NCBI GenBank assembly: GCA_933207985.1
Contig: OW240918.1
Coordinates: 108,837,739 to 108,901,738 of the forward strand
Length of the DNA: 64,000 nucleotides
Direction of reading: 5' to 3'
Source of the DNA: Pelobates cultripes
Lineage: Eukaryota > Chordata > Amphibia > Anura > Pelobatidae
The translations under genes were made by a program, and so were the position numbers. Below are positions 31,291-42,043 of this stretch, piece after piece (the stretch's first letter is position 1; every line of letters begins with the position of its first letter). Below the pieces are notes generated by a model. The model worked only from the letters and a program-made list of their open reading frames with translations. It was not told where the DNA came from and did no database searches.

Positions 31291-32089
31291 AAAACAAATA
31301 TTATTATTGGACCTCAGGAATTTCGACTGACTGCATCACATTCTGCTATGCGTGGAGGGGGCCCCCACAGAAAAGTACTCTCATTCATTTGCATACTAGC
31401 TCTTTACGCTTGATATATAATTTTACGCAGGATGACTTTAAAGTCTCAGTTTTACGATATCCCATATTATTACTCTGATTTTGTGCATGTTTTTTATCTG
31501 CCTTTTTTCCCACTATTTAGTGGATTGATACCCTTTTTTATGAGGTATTTCAACAAAAGCATTTTTAGCTTAATACAGTGTGGAGTTTGTGTCTGTGTTT
31601 GATTTTTATGTTTAGATACAATCTCTACAATTATTTGTTACTTCTCTACATTAGTTACATTGTGACTATAGTTGTTATTTACGGCATTATAGTCACACGG
31701 GCTTTGTGTAGATCAGTAACTAACCCATATTGTAATATATTGTCCTTTCGGAGTTTAATTGTATCATGTCCAGGCTTTAATTTATTAAAGTTATATTAAC
31801 TATTCAATTCATATATATATTATGTTTTTATAATAGGTGCATTTACACCACTTGTTTATATGATTTATCAAGATACTGATAGACTCCAACCATGTCAGCA
31901 ACTTTTGACTTACTATTAGCTCTCAGCACACAGTGTACACAGGATTAAAGCAGCACGATAGTGATAGACTCCTTAATACCTTTGCAGCTGGCAATATAAT
32001 TAATATGCAGTGGATATATGGAGCCATGAAGTAGCTCTCATGGTTAACAGAAGCAACAATCATTACAGATGAAAACAGATTGAAATCAG
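31291..32089. other. unassigned DNA
   Basis: AT-rich, with one odd GC-rich word GGAGGGGGCCCCCAC at about 31354. No gene recognised. Confidence 0.5.
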
Positions 32090-33720
32090 ACTCCGACTAG
32101 TCCTCGTAGTCACAGCCCCAGTCATGCAGTTTGAAGCTTCACTACTTCACAACTAGCCACAGTATAAGTGTCTCAACTGAAGAGTGACTGAGTACTTTAA
32201 AGAAAATGGTGGTTTGTGCAGTAGGAGTTATTAAAATTATTAGTGACAGGCAGCACAGTGCTCTGTGTCAGAAATGTCCCCTCTTCTCACCCCTGGGCTT
32301 CACTGGCTTTTTATATTTGAGTAATGTCCCATTCGTTAATCATCCCTCAGGCAATCACTGGGGCTACTGGCGAGAGCAAAAGATACAATTATTTACTTCC
32401 ATTTGACAGGGGCCAGGATCTGCTCTCTGTGTGTTACTTCCAAGAGAGCTTCTTGGTTTTCTCTCCAGTGTTCTTTGTAATTACATCTCCTGGTGCTATG
32501 ATGCCCCCTCCCTTGTGTAGAGAGGCCAATAGCATGCCTCCACTTATGGACAGCTGGCTCTGCTGCCTGAATGGCAACTAAATGGAAATTCTGGAAATTC
32601 CTTCTTAAAGGACACTAGGCATGTGTAAAATCTTCTGAAACAGTACAAGAATCTGAATCAGATCAGTCACATTCCAATCCTGCAGTTTGAAGCTTCACAA
32701 CTTTCCAAGTAACCACAGCATGATTGTCTCAGTTCTTAGTTGTAGAGTGCCCGAGCACTTTAAAAAAGATAGTGTGTATGTGCAGTTGGAGTTATTAAAC
32801 CTATTAATGATCGGCAGGACAGTGTGCAGAGTGAGAAATGTCCCTCTCACCTTGTCACCCCTGTGTTTCCCTGAATTTATATCTATATATTAATTATATA
32901 TTTGACTAAATTCATTTGCTTAATCAGCCTAGGGTTGTAAAGTAGAGGTTCTTCTTCCTTGGCTGGGAATTTTACAGACATTTGTTGTTTCATGTTGTTT
33001 GAATTATATGGACGAAATGGAGCTGAGAGTTTGTTGGTTTTGGTGTGGCTGAGGGTTGTTTACAGCATGAAAAACAAGGAGTTATGGGTAAAGGATCTGT
33101 GTGTACTGTTAATTACCCTATCGTATACCCTCTGTGGGTGTACATACCTCTGCACAGCAGCCTTAAAGTATTTTCTGTTTAACCCCTTCATGTAGTCTTG
33201 ATTTATGATGTGAGGTAAAGGCTTTAAAAACACTGCTATAATCACTCAATATATTTCACCTTCGAATGCTGCTCAGATTACTTTGGACATGTGAGCACTC
33301 CTAATGGCACCGAATACATCAACTCAGCAAGGTGATATTGGATGGTCTGAACCTAGCCTAGGAAGATGAGAAATAATGGAGGTACTCAGCCGGAGTACCT
33401 GCAGGCCATTACAATAATATTATACATTTACATTTGGCTGTGGCTAGAAAGTCCCGCTGCTGTGCTTTCAATATGTTACTTCCAGGATGGCTTCTTGCTT
33501 CTCTTTCTTGTGGGCACTGTAACCCCACAACCTGGCGCTATGAGCAAATAATTTCCACTTCATTTATGAGCAGCTGGCTATACTGCCCAAAATGTAACTC
33601 ACTGGAAATGCTGAAAATCTCTTCTTAAAAGACACTGAGCATGTGCAAAATCTTCTGGAGCAGGGCAGATTTCTTCAAGCCTGCCTCATATTTTGACATT
33701 CTTAGATGCTCAAAAGTAAG
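32090..33720. repeat. diverged tandem duplication of a ~550-bp unit
   Basis: Unit one (about 32095-32650) and unit two (about 32655-33700) share, in the same order, GCAGTTTGAAGCTTCAC, CACAGTATAAGTGTCTCA-like, GAGTTATTAAA, GAAATGTCCC, GTTACTTCCA...GGCTTCTTG, CAGCTGGCT and GAGCATGTG...AAAATCTTCTG. Unit two has about 480 extra bp (about 32890-33380). No coding is seen, and the function is unknown. Confidence 0.7.
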
Positions 33721-33777
33721 CTTCTCCATACAGCTATCAATGAGAGGAAGGGGGCCTGCAGAACTTAAACCTCACAG

Positions 33778-34030
33778 TATTAAAGACACAAACATACACA
33801 CACTGTCAGATATACACAGGAAGATACATATTGCCAGATACAAACTCTTACACATAAAGATAAACACTGCAAGATACACAAACTCACACACGATGCAAAT
33901 AGACAGACACACAAATAGATACAGAAACACACACTTACGGATATATGCACACAGACACACAAGCAAAAATTTACAGACAATCACAGATACACACGCTAAC
34001 AGATGCACAACACATAAATGCACAAAACAT
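33778..34030. repeat. AC-rich minisatellite
   Basis: Degenerate units around ACACAAACATACAGATA, on the plus strand. Similar arrays occur at 50040-50320 and 60880-61420. Cys-rich ORFs on the opposite strand are artefacts. Confidence 0.8.
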
Positions 34031-35470
34031 GAAACATATATTATTTCTGGCCATCATTCTCTTTTCTTAACATCTTGCTATCATGTCCAGTGGTAATTGA
34101 ACTGTGTTCAGGGCAAGACTGCCTCTCCATGCCCACATGGCTTCCATAGAGCCCCTGATGGAAGTGACATGATCTAAGATTACTTCCACCCAGTGCTGCT
34201 GCCATGGAGTGAGGGAGCAACTTTAGGGGATCACTGGCATTCCCTAATAGTGTCTTGATAGAGTTGTGTATGCTTGGCTGCTGGCCCAAAGATAATGTCC
34301 TGATTGGTGAACTAGCATGTCTCTTATGAATTTCACATACTGAATATCAGAACTTTGTATTTCTTGTTTATCATCGTGGTAAAGTCATAAGTGCCCAGTA
34401 AAAAATGGTGCATCTGTTAGGTGAGCACTGAGAGCACCAGAACTCATGGGAGCAGTGAGAGAGCTGTTTGTAGTAGATATGTACATAGACATTATGATTC
34501 TCAAATGCCTCTCACAGCTCGGTAAACCCAGTTTGATACAGGACATAATCTGTGCAACCAACTTCAAAGCATAATGTGGAATCATGCAACAAACAGGCTT
34601 GATGTGTCTATTCATACTGCAAATTAGTCCTGGAACAACTATTTTATGAATGCAGGTAGGGCTAAGCTTACACTCACTCACTGTGAGCACAAGGCAAAAG
34701 GAACATAGATTATAAATTCATTTGAGTGGAGCACTTTGCCCTCTTATAACTGCTAACATTATTTGATCTCTTAATTACTTGCTGTATAACATCACTATAA
34801 AATGTTACTCAAAACCACTTAAGGACATATGCTGGAAATGTCCCATCATGCTGGCCCTTTACTTCCTTAAGGGGATAATAAAAAGAGCACTCTAACATAT
34901 ACAGCAACACATCCGACTTCCATTTTACTGATATTAAGAGAACAAAATCACCATCGTCTCACAACACCGTTATGCTCAGTTTTGTTTATATGCTATGATA
35001 TATATGCACATTATTGTATGGACGAAATAACTTTCCTTGCTACTGATCGGCCTCCAAATGTATGTAATAGCATGTACTGTTATTTCCTATAACGCTAACA
35101 CTTTATGTTGTATGCACATCCATTTTGTGTAAAAATGTAAAAACCATGATTAAAGAATTTCAAAAAGAAAACAAAATACCAGAATAATTTGTTAGTTCTT
35201 AGTAGTCCTATTATTTTAAAATGTAATTTAATTAGGTAGTCTTGTCTGAAAATTACGTTTTATTTATATATAGTATATATAGTTTGCTCTCTTTTCAGAT
35301 ACCTTTGAACAGACATTTTTCTTGCTCTGACCTGTCACCCAGAGTGTAAACGTCACTTGCAGACACCAATTACCTTAGATCCTCTGGAAGACATCCACAC
35401 GTAAAAATAAGCAAAGAACTTTGGCGATCAGATGAAGACAGAGCGTTTATTAATTTGCTCTTCCATTTGA
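34031..35470. other. unassigned DNA
   Basis: No gene is recognised. The 3' edge of the block at about 35140-35175 (ATTAAAGAATTTCAAAAAGA) looks like the A-rich tail of an L1-like element on the plus strand, but no coding part is attached. Confidence 0.4.
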
Positions 35471-35794
35471 TTACCTGGCAGCGATTGTTTTCATTTCCTT
35501 ATGCATACTGGAACAAAGATATTTAAACACATCTGTAAGTAAAGTCCTGAAGATTTTAATAGCCACAGCAACAATGCCTAGATTTATCTTCCCTGCTCGC
35601 TCATAATTCCTTTTGACAAACTTATCTGGTTTTACACGATCAAGGCCAATGACCTGTAGGAGAGTGTTGCTAGGTTGATTAACACCTGCCTTGCTGCATC
35701 GTTCTGCTGAAACATGCTGTGCAAAACGGTTTTTACTTGTTTTCATAAGGATCTCATGTGAGGATTGATATAAGCATTGGTTTCTTTCTACCAT
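35471..35794 (-). CDS. hypothetical ORF, 107 codons, possible host exon or retrocopy
   Basis: This frame is not simple sequence and matches none of the retroelement proteins in the window. The translation has a balanced composition, with segments such as YQSSHEILMKTSKNRFA, LLQVIGLDRVKPDKFVKR and IKIFRTLLTDVFKYLCSSM, the last being amphipathic and helix-like. The frame is open for six codons before the ATG. The stop is TAA within GCCAGGTAATC, which could also be read as a splice donor (CAG/GTAATC). On the minus strand an AATAAA lies 20 bp past the stop (35446-35451). It could be the last exon of a gene, a retrocopy, or chance. I do not recognise the protein. Confidence 0.3.
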   Translation of the reverse strand: MVERNQCLYQSSHEILMKTSKNRFAQHVSAERCSKAGVNQPSNTLLQVIGLDRVKPDKFVKRNYERAGKINLGIVAVAIKIFRTLLTDVFKYLCSSMHKEMKTIAAR

Positions 35795-36049
35795 ATCTAA
35801 TGCTATTCCTGGGTTTTAAGTCAGTCTTCTTAGGTTTAGATGCTCATCATGCACTGGCTCAATATTTTGGTTCTAGGGCTACATTCATCTTGGTCTTATA
35901 GTTCGGTTATTTCCCATATCTTTCGTGAGTTTTTTACTGTTAATTACTAGATTACCAATTCTACATTCTAGATGGAGGGTTCCTACCCTATTCTTTAGAT
36001 TAATAGTTTCAGTAATACAACACTGTTAACTCTATTAACACTATTAACC

Positions 36050-36327
36050 CTCTAACTATCATCCTATATCCCTGCTCCCTTTTTCCTCAAAGCTTCTTGA
36101 AAGACTAGTCTTCACCCGTCTGGCCTGCTTCCTCAACTCCAACTCTCTCTTTGACCCTCTTCAGTCCAGTTTCCGCCCCCTCCACTCTACTGAGACTGCC
36201 CTTATCAAAGTCACTAACGACATTATCACAGCTAAATCCAAAGGTCACTACTCCATACTAATTCTTCTTGACCTCTCCGCTGCTTTTGACACTGTTGATC
36301 ATGTTCTCCTTCTCCAAACTCTTCAAT
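36050..36327 (+). pseudogene. Rex1/L2-like RT, N-terminal part
   Basis: About 90 codons covering [30 protein letters not shown] and [14 protein letters not shown]. These are RT blocks 1-3 (finger region and first catalytic Asp). No stop is obvious in this part. The same family with a more complete coding region is on the minus strand at 51.8-55.1 kb. The sequence stops at the CR1 insertion. Confidence 0.8.
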
Positions 36328-36529
36328 TACATAGTTACATAGCTGAAAAGAGACTTGCGTCCATCAAGTTCAGCCTTCCTCACAAATGTTGTTGCTGTTG
36401 ATCCAAAAGAAGGCAAAAAACCTGGTCTGAAGCGCTTTCAATTTTGCCACAAACTAGGAAAAAAATCCTTCTTGACCCCAAAATAGCAGTCAGATGTCTC
36501 CTTGGATCAAGCAGCTATTACCCCACTAA

Positions 36530-39400
36530 TTAGAAATTATATCCCTGTATGTTTTGTTTTTGTAAGTATTTATCCAATTTCAGTTTAAACATCTGTATGG
36601 ACTCTGACAAAACCACCTCATCAGGCAGAGAATTCCATATCCTTATTGTTCTTACTGTAAAAAAACCTTTTCTTTGCCTTAGATGAAATCTCCTTTCTTC
36701 CAGCCTAAATGTGTGACCTCGTGTCCTATGTATAGCCCTGTTTATGAATAGATTTCCAGATAAAGGTTTGTACTGGCCCCGAATGTATTTGTATAAAGTT
36801 ATCATATCCCCTCTCAGGCGCCGTTTTTCCAAACTAAACAGATTTAATTTTTTTAACCTTTCTTCATAACTAAAATGCTCCATTTATCAATTTTGTAGCT
36901 CGTCTCTCGACCCTCTCCAGTGCCATGATATCCTTCTTTAGAACAGGCGCCCAAAATTGCACAGCATATTCAAGGTGTGGTCTTACCAGCGATTTATAAA
37001 GAGGCAAAATTATATTTTCATCCCGAGAATTTATGCCCCTATTTATACATGACAAAATCTTACTAGCCTTAGCAACTGCAGATTGACATTGCATATTGCT
37101 GCCTAATTTGTTGTCTATAACAATTCCCAAATCCTTCTCGTGTGTGGTTATCCCTAATTCACTACCATTTAGTGTGTAAGTTGCTTGTGCATTCTTAACC
37201 CCGAAGTGTATAACTTTGCATTTCTCTATGTTAAATTTCATCTGCCATTTTAGTGCCCAGTCCCCCAATCTATCCAAATCTCTCTGCAGCAAAGCAATAT
37301 CCTGCTCACATTTTATTACTTTACAAAGTTTTGTGTCATCTGAAAACACTGATACATGGCTTTCAATGCCTATTTCAAGATCATTTATAAATATGTTAAA
37401 TAGAAGTGGTCCCAAAACAGAACCCTGAGGGACACCACTTACCACTTTTGTCCAGCATGAAAATTTACCATTAATTACAACTCGTTGTACTCTATCCTTA
37501 AGCCAATGTTCTACCCAAGAACAAGAATATTCATCTAGACCAATTTCTTTTAGTTTGAAGACTAACCTGTTGTGAGGAACCGTATCAAATGCCTTGGCAA
37601 AATCCAAGTAGATCACATCCACTGCAACACCTGATCTATACTTCTACTTACTTCTTCGTAGAATGCAATTAGGTTAGTTTGACATGACCTATGTTTCATA
37701 AAACCATGCTGATTATTGCTAATAAAAAGTTCTTCCCAATGAATTCCTGAATATTATCCCTTAATAGCCCTTCAAATATTTTCCCAGTTACAGAAGTTAA
37801 GCTCACAGGTCTATAATTTCCAGGCAAGGATTTTGAACCCTTTTTAAATATAGGAACAACATCTGCCTTCCTCCAATCCTCCGGTACAACACCTGAAACA
37901 AAAGAATCTTGAAAAATTAAATACAAAGGTTCACTTATTTCCCCACTTAGCTCCTTAAGTACTAGTGGGTGAATACCATCAGGCCCCGGAGCTTTATTTA
38001 CATTAATTTTCTTTAATAGCTGTAGCACCTTGTCTCGAGTTATCCAATCACAAGTTATTTGCAAGTTTTTTGCAGCAATCATTTGCATATCTCTTGCCAT
38101 AGGATCCTCATTAATATATACTGAAGAAAAATAGTTATTTAAAATTTCTGCTTTTTCCTGGTCTTCATTAGCTAATAAATGTTTTTTGTTTTTTAGAATT
38201 GATGTACTTGAAAATTTCTTTGGGGTTGGTTTTGCATTCTTTAGCTATAAATTTCTAATTTTCTAGTTTAGCCACTTTAATTGCCTTTTTGCAAGTGTTA
38301 TTGGCTTCCTTATATCTTAAATAGGATGCCTTTGATTTGTCTGATTTAAATGCTTTAAATGCCCTTTTCTTATTATTAATCTCTTGTTTTACTTCTCTAC
38401 TAAGCCACATTGGTTTTAATTTGTTTCTTTTATATTTATTACCCAATGGTACATACTGAGAAATTTACCTTTCTAATATTTGTTTGAATAGTTTCCATTT
38501 ATCCTCAGTGTTTTTATCACTAAGGAGTTTATGCCAGTCGATATGTTGTAGAGCTGCCCTAATCTTATTGAAATTGGCTTTTTTAAAATGATATGTTTTA
38601 GTATACCCCACTTGCTTTTGCTTTTTGAGTTTATTTCAAAATTTACCATATTGTGATCACTATTTCCCAAATGCTCCCCTACTTGAATGTTGGTTAAAAG
38701 ATCAACATTGTTTGTTATGACAAGATCCAGACAAGCATCCTTTCTAGTTGGTGCTTGTACCAGTTGTGACATAAAGGTGTCATTTAACACATTCAAAAAC
38801 CTGATGCCCCTAGCTGAAGTACTAGTCCCTCTTTCCCAATTTAAGTCTGGATAATTAAAATCTCCAATAATTAACGTGTTACCTCGATTTGCAGCGTTCT
38901 CAATTTGCTCTAACAGCTGTTCTTCCTCATTAATATTTACATTAGGTGGTTTATAACATATCCCAACCAATAATTGATTTCCCTTTGTTTGCCCCAAGCA
39001 GATATCTACCCATAAAGCCTCCATCTTTTCCTCGTCACACTCCACATGCCTAAGATTTGACTTTAACTCATGGTTGACATATAAACATACCCCACCACCC
39101 TTCTTGTTTTTTCTATCCTTCCTAAATAACGTGTACCCATTTAAATTAACTGCTCAGTCATGTGTCTCATCCCACCATGTTTCTGTTATGCCTATTATAT
39201 CATATTGTTTATTGTATGCTATTGCCTCTAGTTCCCCCATTTTGTTATATAGGCTCCTTGCATTAGTAAGCATACATTTAATATTATCATGAGTCTTTTG
39301 TACTTTTTGTGAATTATCAATATTACATACCTCCTCTGTTCTGAGTTTTCCCCTCCCCCCCATCTCCACCCCTTTTGTTCTGAGCTAAAGCCCATCTCCT
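36530..39400 (-). pseudogene. CR1-type ORF2 (endonuclease and RT) with frameshifts
   Basis: Endonuclease motifs are TNARSL, GITETWW (catalytic Glu present), GDFNYPDLNW and SDHNMV (39369-38473). Next comes a basic linker with LSREVKQEINNKKRAFKAF (38446-38255), then RT: APGPDG, VPEDWRK, NYRPVSLTS (38100-37696), YLDFAKAFDTVPH, SGVPQGSVLGP and FSDDTK (37622-36870), and the C-terminal RRATKLI, YEERLKKLN and IWNSLP (36883-36530). At least five frame changes or stops break it. The RT catalytic Asp pair is intact. In life the protein would nick at the target and prime reverse transcription from it. Confidence 0.9.
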
Positions 39401-39449
39401 TTCCATCCTATCTCCATTTTCTAGATTGCTTTGACCCTCCCCCACTATC

Positions 39450-39573
39450 ACTAGTTTAAAATCTCCTCCAACCTTCTAGCCATCCTATCCCTCAGCACAG
39501 CAGACCCTCTTCCGTTTAGGTGCAATCCATCATGACTATACAGGTTGTACCCAAGCGCAAAATCGGCCCAGTG
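39450..39573 (-). pseudogene. CR1-type ORF1, esterase C-terminus
   Basis: About 40 codons include [12 protein letters not shown], the Asp-His block of the SGNH esterase found in CR1/L2 ORF1 proteins, then RMARRLEEIL and a stop. The nucleophile Ser and the rest of the domain lie in the truncated 5' part. The block pairs with DGLHLS in the other CR1 at 24.8 kb, but the flanking residues differ, so this is another subfamily. Confidence 0.75.
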
Positions 39574-39580
39574 CTTCAAT

Positions 39581-40660
39581 CACTCGGTCTCTGTGACTCT
39601 GTCCTCTCGTGGTTTTCCCCTTATCTGTCCCAACGCTCATTCAGTTTCTCCTTTTCTAATGATACCTCCACCAATCGTCCTGTCTCAGTTGGAGTCCCCC
39701 AATGCTCTGTCCTTCTATTTTCTCTTTACACTGCCTCTCTTGGCAAACTAATTACCTCTTTCGGATTCCAATACCACCTGTACACTGATGAAACCCAGAT
39801 ATATCTCTCCTCCTCGGACCTCTCCCCTGATGTCCTGCAATGTGTGCCTTTCTTCTATCTCTGATTGCATGTCCTCCCGCTTTCTGAAACTGAATCTTTC
39901 CAAAACAGAACTTCTTGTCTTTCCTCCTCCTAATATTAATCCTCCTTTCTCGCTCTCCCTTCAGATTGGTGGTACCCATATCAGCCCATCCTTACAAGCA
40001 CATTGTCTTGGTGTTACTTTTGATTCTGGCCTCACCTTTGAGCCTCACATCCGGTCTGTTGTCAAATCATGTTAATTCCACCTCAAAAACATTGCCCTCA
40101 TCTGCCTCTTTCTTACACAAGATGCTACTAAAGAGCTTGTCCATGCTCTAGTAATCTCTTGCATGGACTATTGTAACTCTCTCCTAATTGGTCTTCCCAA
40201 TAGGCATATTGCCCTGCTACAGTCTGTAATAAATGCTGCCGCCAGACTGATTTTCCTCTCTCGTCGGTCCTCTCACACCTCACCCCTCTGTCAGTGCTTA
40301 CATTGGCTTCTTGTATACTATAGGAGTCAATTCAAAGTGCTAACCCATACCTATAATGCACTGAATAATCTTAGCCCCTCTTATATCTCCTCACAGATCC
40401 ATAGGTATGCCCCTTCTCAGGTTCTCCGCTCTGCCCGTGACCTTCCTCTGTCCGTTGCTTGCACCCATACGGGCAACTCGCACGTGAAAGGACTTCTCGT
40501 GGGCGCCTCCCTTCCTATGGAATAGCCTGCCTACCGCCAACAGACTCTCCCCCAGTCTTCAACCGTTTAAGAAGTGCCTTAAAACCCATTTCTTTGGGAA
40601 AGCCTATGGCCTCCCAGACTAACCTCTACCTCACATACCTGTCTCTTGCTCTCTCCTAAA
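39581..40660 (+). pseudogene. Rex1/L2-like RT, C-terminal part
   Basis: The frame 39520-39864 holds [24 protein letters not shown] and [12 protein letters not shown], where the catalytic pair reads TDE instead of ADD, so the second Asp is lost. The frame then changes and continues with [15 protein letters not shown] (39788-40075) and, in a further frame (40163-40525), RLIFLSRRSSHTS and HWLLVYYRSQFK, the C-terminal domain of this LINE group. It is broken by at least two frameshifts and is inactive. Confidence 0.85.
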
Positions 40661-40920
40661 GGACAGGACTCTGCTCTCTCCTCCAGCTCTGCTTCACTTC
40701 CACCTAATTTGACTGCTATTTCCTGTCCTAATGTGTCTAATACCCCACCTCCTAAAGACTGTAAGCTCGTTTGAGCAGGACCCTCTTCATCCTATCGTTT
40801 CTGTAAGTTTTCTTGTAATTGTCCTATTTATAGTTAAATCCCCCCCTCTAATCATATTGTAAAGTGCTACGGAATCTGTTGGCGCTATATAAATGGCAAT
40901 AATAATAATAATAATGATAA

Positions 40921-41657
40921 TAAGCAATTTCATGATAAAATATACCTACTAAATATAAAATAATTTCCTCGTTCCTACAATCCACCCTCTTTTTTCTATT
41001 AGCATCTTAACCTTCTCAATCGCAGTTAAGTACAAGTTTTCTGCACATCATACAGATAGATTATTTTAGCATAAAAAAAAATGTTTTTTACTTGTTCTCC
41101 TAATATGTCATGGTTCTAGATACATCAAATCGATCCAGTAACAATTCCGTTTCAAGCATAGGAATTGACCCTTTGGTATGTTTTGTAGCCAGGGGTCATA
41201 GGGGCAACTTTTTGATCTATGACAATTGGGGCCATGACCCAGGATCTGACAGTCGAAAGACTCGGACACTAGCGTACAGGTAGATGTCCCTCTGACCACG
41301 AAATCAGCTGCAGCAAGGTAAGAAAAACTTTTATTTTCTACCTATATCAATTTTGCTCTCAGATCCACATCCTACTGGTCTGTCTGGGAAAGAAACGACT
41401 TTAAGAAAGTCAGGTCCAAAGAACTGTTTTAAGGGTTATATTATATTCAGGTGGAATTATAAATGTCCTGTGAAAGAAATCTAGAAACAGTAGAATACAT
41501 CTGTGGATTCCAAGTTCTTTTCATTGTCTAAACAAAGAAAAGAAAAAAGTTTTTCTTATACATGTGAATTGAGGCGCTTAATAATTGCAATGTGATATCA
41601 ATTTAATTATCAGCAGCTGTAGCACTCTAAGGGTCCTCCTATTAACCCTGAAAAACA
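40921..41657. other. unassigned DNA
   Basis: No gene or repeat recognised. The minus-strand 63-codon frame at 41108-41299 has no motif. Confidence 0.45.
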
Positions 41658-41855
41658 GATATATACATAGTCACCACTTTGTGTGAAAACTAAGTTTAGA
41701 TAATAATCCCCTTAATTTACACACAGTGGAATAGTGCAGCGCTAGACCGAAGGCTTACCCTTACAATGTAGGGCTGCACTATTCCACTGTGTGTAAATTA
41801 ATGGGATTATTATCTAAACTTAGTTTTCACACAAAGTGGTGTCTATGTATATATC
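41658..41855. repeat. 83-bp-arm palindrome (foldback element)
   Basis: The arms 41658-41740 and 41773-41855 are complementary with only a few mismatches, around a 32-bp spacer. The outer words are GATATATACATAG and CTATGTATATATC. I see no target duplication with confidence. It lies about 190 bp upstream of the retroviral leader where a 5' LTR might have been expected. Confidence 0.9.
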
Positions 41856-42043
41856 TTTTCATTGTCTGCCTTGCCATTTACTTTTTGATTAATATCAGAA
41901 TCCTCCAGTGCAGATCTCCTGATCTGTGTTTAGAATAACGAAGACAAGACTGTGAAAATTCCACTGCATTGGTCCTGAGTGTTTTGCACTGTTTGTACAG
42001 TTTGTCTTGTGTGAGGAAGTAATTAACCCTTACAAGTTTTAAG

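Larger units (their letters stand above)
36328..39573 (-). mobile_element. CR1-type LINE insertion with 7-bp TSD, 5'-truncated
   Basis: A minus-strand element within the plus-strand LINE. CTTCAAT is found at 36321-36327 and 39574-39580 and reads as the target duplication. The left side is its 3' end, with TACATAGTTACATAG octamers and the GACTTGCGTCCATCAAGTTC block. The right side starts inside ORF1, so truncation removed only the 5' UTR and most of ORF1. Confidence 0.88.
36040..40920 (+). mobile_element. Rex1/L2-like LINE, split by a CR1-type insertion
   Basis: The plus-strand element is present as 36040-36327 and 39581-40920. The two parts join in sense: the RT block [13 protein letters not shown] lies just before the break and the LSWFSPYLS block just after it. 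The 3' end is GGCGCTATATAAATGGCAATAATAAT, the tail also seen at 63395 and, reversed, at 51560. The 5' half (with the endonuclease) is absent. Naming between Rex1 and L2 is uncertain. Confidence 0.8.

Noticed and set aside
41870..42043. 5' LTR of the retrovirus.
   Set aside because: No stretch matches the 3' LTR-like sequence (47848-48228); only leader-like DNA is visible.
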